NCBI GenBank assembly: GCA_948468465.1
Contig: CAOKJJ010000073.1
Coordinates: 1-22,552 of the forward strand
DNA from: an uncultured Eubacterium sp.
GTDB taxonomy: Bacteria; Bacillota_A; Clostridia; Lachnospirales; Lachnospiraceae
Length of the DNA: 22,552 bases
Reading direction: 5' to 3'
The position numbers were made by a program, and so were the translations under genes. Shown here piece by piece: positions 1 to 7,542 of this stretch (position 1 is the stretch's first letter; every line of letters starts with the position of its first letter). Below the pieces are notes generated by a model. That model did no database searches, was not told the DNA's origin, and saw only the letters and a list, made by a program, of their open reading frames with translations.

Positions 1-193
1 TACCTTTGAGAATATAGTCTGTTGTGACCTCAAAAAGTTCGCTCATAATAATAATTTTTTCTATATCGGGTGTACTTTGTTCACTTTCCCATTTTGAGAC
101 TGCCTGTCTTGATACTCCTACTTTGTCCGCAAGTTCTTCTTGAGAAAAACCTTTCGATTTTCTCAAATATTGTATTCTGTCTGCCATATTCAT
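1..193 (-). CDS. XRE-family HTH transcriptional regulator (partial, N-terminal part)
   Basis: The minus strand starting at ATG 191-193 reads MNMADRIQYLRKSKGFSQEE and continues with LADKVGVSRQAVSKWESEQ, a textbook Cro/C1-type helix-turn-helix (helix 2 SQEELADKVG, recognition helix SRQAVSKWE). It then runs as STPDIEKIIIMSELFEVTTD into the window edge, so the C-terminus is not visible. The start is supported by AGAAAGGAG at 202-210, about 8 bases upstream. Proteins of this family are DNA-binding repressors or activators, often autoregulated. It points away from the large operon and is separated from it by decayed genes, so there is no direct sign that it controls that operon. Confidence 0.9.
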   Translation of the reverse strand, partial: MNMADRIQYLRKSKGFSQEELADKVGVSRQAVSKWESEQSTPDIEKIIIMSELFEVTTDYILKG

Positions 194-226
194 AGTCAGT
201 ACTCCTTTCTGTTTGATGAAATGATA

Positions 227-250
227 GCATAACCATTGGTTGCATAACCA
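227..250. promoter_or_regulatory. Direct repeat and palindrome upstream of the XRE gene (candidate operator)
   Basis: GCATAACCA occurs twice (227-235 and 242-250), one and a half helical turns apart (15 bp). The stretch between and across the copies forms the palindrome AACCATTGGTT (231-241). A second palindrome, CAACTG-G-CAGTTG, lies slightly further upstream at 273-285. Position just upstream of an XRE gene start suits an autoregulatory operator. This is inferred from position and symmetry only. Confidence 0.3.
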
Positions 251-295
251 CCATTTAGGCATGGAAATTCGTCAACTGGCAGTTGCAGCTGTGTT

Positions 296-370
296 TTAGG
301 AATGTAAGACAGCATATTCCGTATCAATCAGAGTACCGTCAATGTCAAAAACGATATGCTTATATTTCAT
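296..370 (-). pseudogene. HAD-family phosphatase, 5' fragment only
   Basis: From ATG at 368-370 on the minus strand the frame reads [20 protein letters not shown], then VLHS and a stop. The DIDGTLID sequence is HAD motif I, containing the nucleophile aspartate and the acid/base aspartate, as in phosphoglycolate phosphatase and beta-phosphoglucomutase-like enzymes. These enzymes normally have 210-230 residues; only 24 remain, with no cap domain and no motifs II-IV. The start overlaps the stop of the acetyltransferase remnant by 11 bases, so the two were probably co-transcribed before decay. It is a gene remnant, not a functional enzyme. Confidence 0.75.
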
Positions 371-635
371 GTAGCCGCCTTTCTTTGTCTGTATCAAAAT
401 GACGTATCACCCTGCATGGATTCCCTACTGCAACACAATTAGGCGGGATAGGGCGGTTTACCACACTTCCGGCTCCGATTACGCTGTTTTCTCCTATGGT
501 AACTCCCGGCAGAAGAATACAGCCGCCGCCAATCCAGACATTATTTTCTATCTCTATCGGACGTGCATAGGTTCTAAAAAATGTTGTCTGGCGTTCCCTC
601 CAATCCGGTACAAGCCTTCTGCGATTTTGCCTGTT
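360..635 (-). pseudogene. Hexapeptide-repeat (left-handed beta-helix) O-acetyltransferase, C-terminal fragment
   Basis: The minus-strand frame ending at TAA 360-362 contains [20 protein letters not shown], then [15 protein letters not shown] and [18 protein letters not shown]. This is the terminal coil and C-terminus of the maltose/galactoside O-acetyltransferase family (acetyl-CoA-dependent sugar acetylation). The frame is open only back to a stop at 636-638 and has no start codon. The N-terminal domain and the catalytic-histidine coils of a normal protein of about 185 residues are missing. The 11-base overlap with the HAD remnant suggests a former two-gene operon. A frameshift joining it to the frame at 554-760 is possible, but that frame does not look like the missing half. 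Confidence 0.7.
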
Positions 636-760
636 TTATGAATTAAATATACTGGAATAGCTCTGTGATTGTCAACCAATATAGCATGTTCTTTACTGCA
701 GAATAGATTACTTGTTATTTTACCGACATAAGCATTTGCACCGGAAATGTAGTAACGCAT
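554..760 (-). other. Short unrecognised open frame upstream of the acetyltransferase remnant
   Basis: A 68-residue minus-strand frame starts MRYYISGANAYVGKITSNLF and contains [21 protein letters not shown] do not recognise a family. Its last 25 or so residues overlap the acetyltransferase frame, so the 3' part is probably a shadow. Only a weak AAGGT precedes the ATG. It may be the 5' end of another decayed gene, a frameshifted front part of the acetyltransferase, or a chance frame. Confidence 0.25.
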
Positions 761-769
761 GAAAATACC

Positions 770-798
770 TTGAAATATGTAGTTTCTGTTTGTATAAT
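770..798 (+). promoter_or_regulatory. Sigma-A-type promoter for the six-gene operon
   Basis: TTGAAA at 770-775 and a consensus TATAAT at 793-798 are separated by exactly 17 bases. Transcription would begin near 805, leaving a leader of about 24 bases before the strong ribosome binding site AAGGAGG (815-821) and the ATG at 829. I see no comparably good promoter between the genes downstream, so this one probably drives the whole 18-kb run. No operator or riboswitch is evident in the short leader. Confidence 0.75.
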
Positions 799-828
799 GA
801 AAGCAGCAATCAAAAAGGAGGACAGTCT

Positions 829-2364
829 ATGAGAAAACAAAATCTGTCGACAGAATATCCGCATCATTTATTTCGTGCGTTGAACGAATCGGGATCAAAT
901 ATTTTAGTAAAAAGGGAGGCAGTAAGCAGAAGCTGCACTCCCTTTTTGTGTGAAAATAAAGGGGAACCGGTAACAGGCGGTGTCTATTCCAGCCTGCACA
1001 TCCATACCTTCCAGTATCATCATGATACCGGACAATTCCAGCTGGAAGCGGACCTTGCATTTGCGGAAAAATGCCGCACGATTACAATGTACGCGGATTT
1101 GTATGATGTGCAAAGGGAATGCCTGATCAACAGGTTCAAACCGGTAACCGTACAACATACATCACATATGGAGTACCGGACAGATGGAAATTTTAAAGAA
1201 AAATTTGCCCCTGGAGACACGGCTGCGGTTCTGGTTTATGCGGATCTTGTGGAAGAGTCCGGCAGCTGTGTGGAAGTCACAGCCTATGAGAATGAACAGG
1301 GATATGAAATTACACATATAATGGAACATCCGCAAAAGCAGGAGCATTTTGTCGTATTCGGCAAGGGCAGCAGTATGGATGCGCCGGAAGAATTTGTAAA
1401 TCAGCAAGAGTCCAAAGATTTTGAAAAGGCCGGGAAAGATGTAAAGATTGCTTTGTGGCGTCTTCCCAGCAAAACGGATGATCTGGATTATCTTTGTAAT
1501 TTTGGGAAAATGGATCCATCAAAGGGCGACCATCCGATCTTAGGACTCCCGGTGAAAGGGGAGCTGTCCATTGACATCGGGCAGTTTTATGAGGACAGCA
1601 GCCATTTGTCAAACTTATATTGCGTCATTACGGGTGACGGGTTTGACGGCGCAAAGGTGATTGCGACAGGCAAAGATACGCAGACGGAGTACCAGCATGA
1701 TGTTGCATATGAGCTGCACGGCAGCAGACTTACCTATGATCTGACCGGCTCCTGGGAAGAAGGGTATATGCAGCCGGGAAACTGGAGACAGTTCCGCTAC
1801 AGCTATGCATTGATTTTTGAAGGATTTTATAAGACGGAGCCGCACGGAGATATTTTACGCTGCAAATATTCGGTTGCGTCCGGCGGGATGGTAAACGGGG
1901 ATATTTTGCAGGGGACTGCTCCCTATATTATAATCGAGTGGGGGTGTCTGGACGAAGATACGATGATTGCGATGGCGGACGGCAGCCAGAAAAAAATAAG
2001 TGAGATCGTCATCGGAGAGCGGATTGCCGCGGCGGACGGCAGCAGCCGCGGAGTGGCTAATATATGGAAGGGTACGGAAAAAGAAAGCTGTTATGAAATT
2101 ACAACTACAAACGGACAGTGCATCATTGCTACAGGCAATCATCCGTTTCCGACTGCGGACGGATGGAAAAACGCATGTGATCTAAAGAAAGGGGACCAGA
2201 TGCTGGCGGCAGATGGTGAGGTTCGGTTTGTGGCAGATGTAAATAATACGAGTAAGATGCATGAAGTATATAATCTGGAACTGGAAGAGCCAGCGATCCT
2301 GATTGCAAATGGGCTGCAGACGGGGGATTTTTCCGCGCAAAACGGCCAGTTTTCAAAACCTTAA
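829..2364 (+). CDS. Gene A: 511-aa protein with C-terminal Hint (intein-like) domain
   Basis: The start is ATG 829, preceded by AAGGAGG with a 7-base spacer; the longer frame from TTG 790 has no such site and overlaps the promoter. Residues 1-372 are beta-rich with no recognised family and no signal peptide or membrane segment. Residues 373-511 form a Hint domain. Cys373 begins CLDEDTMIAMADG (block A, N-terminal nucleophile), and TNGQCIIATGNHPF carries the T435-x-x-H438 motif of block B. HEVYNLELEEPAILIANG (478-495) matches block F. Where inteins have HN followed by Cys/Ser/Thr, this protein has QTGD and then only 11 residues. Hint domains catalyse N-to-S acyl shift at their first Cys. Here splicing looks impossible, but N-terminal cleavage releasing residues 1-372, or attachment to a nucleophile, remains possible. 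First gene of the operon. Confidence 0.85.
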   Translation: MRKQNLSTEYPHHLFRALNESGSNILVKREAVSRSCTPFLCENKGEPVTGGVYSSLHIHTFQYHHDTGQFQLEADLAFAEKCRTITMYADLYDVQRECLINRFKPVTVQHTSHMEYRTDGNFKEKFAPGDTAAVLVYADLVEESGSCVEVTAYENEQGYEITHIMEHPQKQEHFVVFGKGSSMDAPEEFVNQQESKDFEKAGKDVKIALWRLPSKTDDLDYLCNFGKMDPSKGDHPILGLPVKGELSIDIGQFYEDSSHLSNLYCVITGDGFDGAKVIATGKDTQTEYQHDVAYELHGSRLTYDLTGSWEEGYMQPGNWRQFRYSYALIFEGFYKTEPHGDILRCKYSVASGGMVNGDILQGTAPYIIIEWGCLDEDTMIAMADGSQKKISEIVIGERIAAADGSSRGVANIWKGTEKESCYEITTTNGQCIIATGNHPFPTADGWKNACDLKKGDQMLAADGEVRFVADVNNTSKMHEVYNLELEEPAILIANGLQTGDFSAQNGQFSKP

Positions 2365-2449
2365 GAACCGATCAATCACTGATTTTACGTAAAAACCAGG
2401 CCGTTTCTCTATCAGCCGGCTGGCATTTACAGAGGAGGTACTGACAAGA
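2365..2449 (+). other. A-B intergenic spacer with palindrome, hairpin and RBS
   Basis: This 85-base gap holds the perfect palindrome TTTTACGTAAAA (2383-2394). It also holds an imperfect hairpin pairing CCAGGCCG (2396-2403) with CGGCTGG (about 2417-2423), with one bulged base. No run of T follows, so it is not a standard terminator; it could be an mRNA processing or stability element. AGAGGAGGT at 2431-2439 is the ribosome binding site for gene B. Confidence 0.35.
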
Positions 2450-4735
2450 ATGCAGGAGAAAATGACAGGAAATGCGGTAATTACCAATATCGGGATAGAA
2501 AAAATTGTCGTCGTCTCGAAGACGGGCCAGGAAAGCGGGAATAAATATGAACTTGCACTGACGTGGACGCTTAATTTTGGCAGAGTCTATGACTATGACG
2601 GCGAATACAAGGCAAATTTGTATGAGGACCACAAGAAAACGGCTGTTTCAGAAAAAATAACAGTGGGCGCTGAAAATAAATTAAAAGGAACGGTCAGCCT
2701 GGGGCCTTTGGAAGGGGGGAAAAAGTATTCGGTTACGATCTGTACGACCAGCAGCGGCAAGGAGATTGAGAGCAGTGAGGTTGCGTTTATTCCGGATGAA
2801 ATCGCATCTTTTCAGGGGACTTATGAACATGGGGCGGTAAATCTGGAGTGGGAAAAGCCGGATGGGTTTCACTGGTATTATTTTTGTGAAATACAAAAAG
2901 AGGACGGGTATAAAAAAGTATATGAATTTGATGCGGGCGTTACGAATGCGTGTCTGGAGCTGCCGTTCTTAGATCGGAAGCATCCGTTTGAGGTACGCCT
3001 TTATCTGACGGATGGCAGTATTTTTTTTGGCCTTGCCAGTACGCTGCGGTTTTTTCCGATGGGGGCTGTGCTTACATCTGTGGACCGGAAAGTGATCATG
3101 CCGCAGAAGGATTTGCCATGTAATGGAAGTGTATACGCAAACGATCCGGAAAAGACACTGGCAGAGGTTCAGTTTCAGTTCCCGTGCAGTGAGAGCGACA
3201 AAAAAAATCTGAAAGCAGCCATCTGCATTGTAAAAAATCAATCGGTGCTGTTCCAGGGGGCGGTGCAGACGGTTACAGCTGAAGGGGATATGTACAGACT
3301 GTCTGCGGAAATCCCTGCGAAAGAGATACAGCCTGCATATTTGGAACAGGCATGTGTCAGTGTGGACATTGTTTATGGGAAGGCATGCTCTATCGTAAGG
3401 GAAGGAATCTCCTGCCTGCCGCTTCAGGCCCCGGTCCTTTCCGTCAGTGAATATACGAGCCAGCATACGGTTGTTTCTGTAGATTATGCCGTCTGTGCCC
3501 CGTTATGCGGATTCCAGGACATGCAGGGACAGACAGTGTATGGCAGCAGGATTGTAAAGGATAACAACAGTTCTGAGGCTGTATGTGTGCGTCCGGTGTT
3601 TCGACAGAGCGGAAAAACCTGTCTGGGTGTGGCGTCGAATGCTGTGCCCGTGTATTGTGAAGCGTTTTTTTGCGAAACAAAAGAGGGAAAAACGGTTGTT
3701 TATTATCGGGAGAATTCCGGGACAGAAGGGGTGGCGCGCTGCCAGCTGCAGCAGGAACTGTTTACAGCACACTTAACGGAAGAGGTAGCGGCGGATGGAC
3801 ATGTCATTGCGATAAAGCCGGATGGAGCGGCGGATGGCGGCTATACGCTGGAGGTGCATACGGATTGTGCGCTTACGTTAGAAATATTAAATGGGTTTTA
3901 TAAGAAACTGTATCAGATCAGGCAGCAGGAGCAGGCAAACCAGATAACGCCCGCAGGATTTTATCTGCTTTCGGATGCGCTCTGGCGGATGTGCAGATAC
4001 GATATGCAAAAGGTGCATCTGTTGTCCAGGCAGTTTTGTCCGGATCTGCGCTCGTGCAGAGTGCTTCCGGGAGATTCGCTTTTGGTGGAAACAGAGCTTT
4101 ACACGAGCCAGATAGATCCGCAGACGGAGGATATTACAGGATATACGCTGACGAATACGCAGGAGTATAAAATCGCGTTTCAGGAAAGCGGCGGTTATCT
4201 GATGTTCCATCCGTTTGTGGATACGATGCTGCAGGGAATGTCGCGGGCCGGCGGGGCGGATGTCCGTCCGCAGTGGCTGCAGGCCGGCGTGTTGGATTTG
4301 TCGCAGAATATCCGGTATCCGTTTCTGGAAGTCATTTATCCGGCGAACTATTATGCGTCAGACCTGCCGTTAAGCTATGAGCCTTCGGAAAATATACTGC
4401 TGCTTGGCGCGGATACGTATGATACGCTGCAGGAGAAGGCGGCAGCGATTGTAAAAAATCCGCAGAGTCTGAATGAGTCACAGGAAAATATAGCGTTTTT
4501 CCGAGGCAGGAGTACACTGATGATACAGATTCCGGTGTTTGTGGATGGGCAGATGTACCGTGTTCCGGTCGGGACAACGGTCCGCATGCTGTTTCAACAG
4601 CTGGGCATTCCGGCTTCGCAGCAGTACCGGCTGTTCCGCTTAAACGCAAAGCAGAAGTACCGGCCTGTGTTTTTCGACTGTCTGCAAACAGGATATGCGT
4701 TTCTTTTAGAAGGCAGCGACCGTGTTCAGTTGTAG
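2450..4735 (+). CDS. Gene B: 761-aa beta-rich protein, Fn3-like repeats and C-terminal beta-grasp-like domain
   Basis: The start ATG 2450 follows AGAGGAGGT with a spacer of about 10 bases; a second in-frame ATG lies at 2462. No signal peptide. Residues about 5-113 and 114-200 look like successive immunoglobulin/fibronectin-III-like sandwiches (YELALTWTLNF, LGPLEGGKKYSVTI; then GAVNLEWEKPDGFHWYYFCE and HPFEVRLYLTDG). Further beta-rich stretches follow to about 450. A mixed region (about 480-640) contains RYPFLEVIYPANYYASDLP and ENILLLGADTYDTL. Residues about 690-761 (LMIQIPVFVDGQMYRVPVGT, then TVRMLFQQLGIP) resemble a beta-grasp/SLBB-type fold ending in LLEGSDRVQL. Such folds usually mediate protein or carbohydrate contacts, so a scaffold role is likely. 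The family is not recognised and the domain calls are by eye. Confidence 0.75.
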   Translation: MQEKMTGNAVITNIGIEKIVVVSKTGQESGNKYELALTWTLNFGRVYDYDGEYKANLYEDHKKTAVSEKITVGAENKLKGTVSLGPLEGGKKYSVTICTTSSGKEIESSEVAFIPDEIASFQGTYEHGAVNLEWEKPDGFHWYYFCEIQKEDGYKKVYEFDAGVTNACLELPFLDRKHPFEVRLYLTDGSIFFGLASTLRFFPMGAVLTSVDRKVIMPQKDLPCNGSVYANDPEKTLAEVQFQFPCSESDKKNLKAAICIVKNQSVLFQGAVQTVTAEGDMYRLSAEIPAKEIQPAYLEQACVSVDIVYGKACSIVREGISCLPLQAPVLSVSEYTSQHTVVSVDYAVCAPLCGFQDMQGQTVYGSRIVKDNNSSEAVCVRPVFRQSGKTCLGVASNAVPVYCEAFFCETKEGKTVVYYRENSGTEGVARCQLQQELFTAHLTEEVAADGHVIAIKPDGAADGGYTLEVHTDCALTLEILNGFYKKLYQIRQQEQANQITPAGFYLLSDALWRMCRYDMQKVHLLSRQFCPDLRSCRVLPGDSLLVETELYTSQIDPQTEDITGYTLTNTQEYKIAFQESGGYLMFHPFVDTMLQGMSRAGGADVRPQWLQAGVLDLSQNIRYPFLEVIYPANYYASDLPLSYEPSENILLLGADTYDTLQEKAAAIVKNPQSLNESQENIAFFRGRSTLMIQIPVFVDGQMYRVPVGTTVRMLFQQLGIPASQQYRLFRLNAKQKYRPVFFDCLQTGYAFLLEGSDRVQL

Positions 4736-4749
4736 AAATTTTAATACCG

Positions 4750-4786
4750 TGCACCACAATGTCAAAAATGTTGCTTTTCTGGTGCA
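4750..4786 (+). promoter_or_regulatory. Hairpin between genes B and C
   Basis: TGCACCA (4750-4756) pairs perfectly with TGGTGCA (4780-4786) across a 23-base loop, just after the gene B stop codon. No T-run follows, so full termination is unlikely. It may be a weak attenuator, or a stabilising 3' structure after mRNA processing. Confidence 0.35.
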
Positions 4787-4792
4787 TCCAGA

Positions 4793-4848
4793 TTAAGAAG
4801 TAGAGGTTAAAAAGTAGAGATAAAGAAGTAGAAATTAAGGTGTAGCGT
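4793..4848 (+). repeat. Four tandem 14-bp repeats abutting the gene C start codon
   Basis: Units are TTAAGAAGTAGAGG (4793-4806), TTAAAAAGTAGAGA (4807-4820), TAAAGAAGTAGAAA (4821-4834) and TTAAGGTGTAGCGT (4835-4848). The ATG of gene C follows immediately at 4849. The last unit contains AAGGTG, the likely ribosome binding site, while the earlier units carry AAGAAG or AAAAAG at the same place. A GTAGAAATT string also sits at the gene B stop (4732-4740), resembling the unit 3-4 junction. Confidence 0.9.
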
Positions 4849-7542
4849 ATGTATGAATTTTTTCCAGAGCGGTTTGTGCCGGATGCGGCTTTTTATGAAA
4901 AAGTAGAAGCGTTTAGAAAATACTACCATCCGATGCTGTTATGGATTGAAAATCCGCAGGACGAGTTTCGGCGGTGGCGCTGGATATCCGCCAATATACC
5001 GGGGTGTCTGGCTGTCGGGCCGTATAAATTATATTTTAGGGAGCTAAGGACAGGCGCAGGGAAGGAATGGACGGCGGACGGGGCTTTTATGTGCGGGAAG
5101 GTTGTGTTTGATACATCGGAAATTGTGCTGTCGCCGGAGACGGGCATTTTAAAGTTTTCGATTGCCTGCCCGCAGGATACGGATCTGTTTCAGGCGCTGG
5201 GGGCAAGGATACAGTATGTCATCCCGGCGGCTGTGGACAATATCGGACAGATAGCAGATAAAAAGAGCGCCCAGGTGATTTCGAACCAGCTGCTGTCTTA
5301 CAAGGGAAACGCCCGTTTTGAGGTAACGCTGTCCCCGTCTGAGCTTTGGGATGTGGAAAAGACACGGATTGCCCTGCCGCCTGAAAACTTTCAGAGCAAT
5401 ATGACAGACCGGCTGGGCAGGCCTTACATGCTGTCACCGGAGGCGGACGCCTGCCTCGTGTTTGCACGTACCGCGCATTCGGTCAGCCGCAGCAGGATAA
5501 CAAAAAAGCTGCGGACCGGCGGGCATCAGGTGTATCTGTGTTACCAGGGCGGATTTCGGGCTGCGGCGGATGCACGTATTCTGCTTGGGCTGTATGGCAT
5601 GGAATACATGGGCAGCTGCAGCCGGATGGAATTTCATGCGGGATATCCTGCTTTTTTGCAGGATGATCCGGATACGGAGCCGTATGCGACGACTTCCTGG
5701 GTTTCTTTTACCGGGGATTATTTTTCCATGCCGGAGAGTATGCCGCTTTATACGGCGTCAAACGGAGCGCTGAGGCCATATGAATGCCCGGTGGCGGCAT
5801 TTGCGCAGCAGACGGATGCGGTTCCTTATTTTCCGTGGCGGCATGCCGTGCTGCCGGAGACGCTGGAGGTACAAGTGGCGGACAGCCTTTTTTACCGCAG
5901 GCGGTTTAAAATTTTAGTTTCAGGAGCTGATGTGGAAAAAGCCCAAACAGCAGAAACTGCGGCGGTAACTGCAAACGGGCTTTGTATCGGAATACAAGGA
6001 GCGTCCTGGAACTGGATCGGGATAGCTCAGACCTCGGAAGAGGCATGGCCGGATGTCAGGATACGGCGGATCACGCCGGCGGCCAGGAAAAAGCTTTTGC
6101 AAAAAGATTGTTTTATTGTCATTTCTTCCAAAGAAGAATGGGAAGCGTTTGCGTCCGGCAGTATCGGGTTTACGGTGGACGGCTGGCGGATGACGTTAGA
6201 CCCGCAGCAATGGGGGCAGGCGATAGTGGTTTTTAAATACAGCCGGACACAATCTATACAGGAGAAATTGTCGGATCATGCCGCGTTTCAAAGTCTGCTT
6301 GCGCGCGCGTACAGAAAAAGCGAGGTAAAAGAGCCTTTTATAAATTTTATACAGACAATTTCTGATAAAGAATTTGAAGGGGTTGTATTGCTAAATGTGA
6401 AAGCAAAGCCGGATCCGCAGATGCTTTCCAAAGAAGTAAGCGCGGTGATTGCCATGACGGGGGAAGAAAGCCTGGACTGCGTTTATGCGGCGGTAAAACG
6501 CAGCCGGGTGATTGTCAGGGACAGTCAGATACAGGTGTTGCCATCTGATATAGACGCGCTGATTTTCTTTGAAGCGCAGGGTGTGATGTCCGCGGGCAGT
6601 GACAGTGCCTTTGCGTGCAGGACGGTTGGGGTAACGGCTGTTCTGCAAAACAGCCGGGTATCGGATTTTTCCAGCCGTACGGAGCTTTTGCCGAAAAGGA
6701 TGCTTGGAGAAACGTTTTTGACGCCCGACAGCCTTGTGCTTTCGGGCAGGCAGGAAATGCAACATGGCGTTTCGGTATATCGTTTTACGCTGGAACAGCC
6801 GGTTTGTTATGCGGTCTTGCAAAAACCGGTGGAAACGGTTCGGATTGACCGTGTCAGCATGTCGGCGGATGATAAAGAAAGCCGCTTTGTGCTTTGCGGA
6901 AACATTGCGTTGGCGAAGGAGGAAGGCGGGGATATTTTTTCGTATGATGCGCTTGCGTTTGACGGCGTGCAGGTCATTGTCAAAGGCAATGCGGGTGAGG
7001 AATTTTTGGCTGATTTCAAGCTTGGCGCACGGACGTCAGAGGCAAGAAAGGATTCGTTTGCGCAGGCATTTGGCGCTTTTCCGAAGCAGTATATCGTAAA
7101 CAGCCCTGCGGTATCGCCGGATGCGCTTGGTTTTTTTTCCATAACGGCCCCGGCTGCACAAGAGGAAATGTGTGCGGGATGGAATGGGATTGTGTTTGAG
7201 GTTGCACTTGGAAACGCGGGAAAGTTAGGCTCTAACGCGGCGCTGTCGTTTGATTTTATTGCTGCATGGAAGGATGGGGGATTTTATTTTGGCGTGCGCC
7301 TGCAGGGGGTGTTTTCCAGGGAATTTTCCGTGCAGAATTTAATTGGCGTTGGATTCTCAAGCGTTTCCCTGATGCGGACGGACAAACAGAAGCTTTTGTT
7401 TAAACTGAACAGCGTTACGCTTAAGATTTTGGGACTGCCGGTGCCGCCGAAAAGCGCGGATTTATATATTTTCGGCGAGGAAGGCAAAGTGGGCTGGTAT
7501 TTTGGATATGCAGGAAACGATGCAAAAGGGGTGGAAGCATGA
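4849..7542 (+). CDS. Gene C: 897-aa beta-rich protein of unknown family
   Basis: The start ATG 4849 lies directly after the tandem repeats, with AAGGTG as ribosome binding site. I recognise no named domain, signal peptide or membrane segment. Residues 1-60 (MYEFFPERFVPDAAF, then EAFRKYYHPMLLWIENPQDE) are mixed helix/strand and rich in aromatic residues. Most of the remainder alternates hydrophobic and polar residues as in beta-sheet. The C-terminal 100 or so residues (LSFDFIAAWKDGGFYFGVRL, KLNSVTLKILGLPV, DLYIFGEEGKVGWYFGY) have the same strand-and-turn character as parts of giant protein E, and I suspect a shared module, perhaps related to DUF6603-like proteins. Its stop overlaps the gene D start (ATGA), so C and D are translationally coupled and probably made in similar amounts. 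A structural role alongside B and E is inferred. Confidence 0.75.
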   Translation: MYEFFPERFVPDAAFYEKVEAFRKYYHPMLLWIENPQDEFRRWRWISANIPGCLAVGPYKLYFRELRTGAGKEWTADGAFMCGKVVFDTSEIVLSPETGILKFSIACPQDTDLFQALGARIQYVIPAAVDNIGQIADKKSAQVISNQLLSYKGNARFEVTLSPSELWDVEKTRIALPPENFQSNMTDRLGRPYMLSPEADACLVFARTAHSVSRSRITKKLRTGGHQVYLCYQGGFRAAADARILLGLYGMEYMGSCSRMEFHAGYPAFLQDDPDTEPYATTSWVSFTGDYFSMPESMPLYTASNGALRPYECPVAAFAQQTDAVPYFPWRHAVLPETLEVQVADSLFYRRRFKILVSGADVEKAQTAETAAVTANGLCIGIQGASWNWIGIAQTSEEAWPDVRIRRITPAARKKLLQKDCFIVISSKEEWEAFASGSIGFTVDGWRMTLDPQQWGQAIVVFKYSRTQSIQEKLSDHAAFQSLLARAYRKSEVKEPFINFIQTISDKEFEGVVLLNVKAKPDPQMLSKEVSAVIAMTGEESLDCVYAAVKRSRVIVRDSQIQVLPSDIDALIFFEAQGVMSAGSDSAFACRTVGVTAVLQNSRVSDFSSRTELLPKRMLGETFLTPDSLVLSGRQEMQHGVSVYRFTLEQPVCYAVLQKPVETVRIDRVSMSADDKESRFVLCGNIALAKEEGGDIFSYDALAFDGVQVIVKGNAGEEFLADFKLGARTSEARKDSFAQAFGAFPKQYIVNSPAVSPDALGFFSITAPAAQEEMCAGWNGIVFEVALGNAGKLGSNAALSFDFIAAWKDGGFYFGVRLQGVFSREFSVQNLIGVGFSSVSLMRTDKQKLLFKLNSVTLKILGLPVPPKSADLYIFGEEGKVGWYFGYAGNDAKGVEA

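Noticed and set aside
254..275. Possible att direct repeats: GGAAATTCGTCAAC (262-275) and GGAAATTCGTGAAC (22372-22385)
   Set aside because: A 13-of-14 match between two places in 22 kb is expected by chance many times over; the weak extension on one side needs a gap.
790..828. Longer gene A start at TTG 790
   Set aside because: It overlaps the -10 box and has no ribosome binding site, while ATG 829 has a near-perfect one.
1945..2364. Functional self-splicing intein in gene A
   Set aside because: The C-terminal HN and following nucleophile are absent and there is no C-extein, so splicing is not credible.
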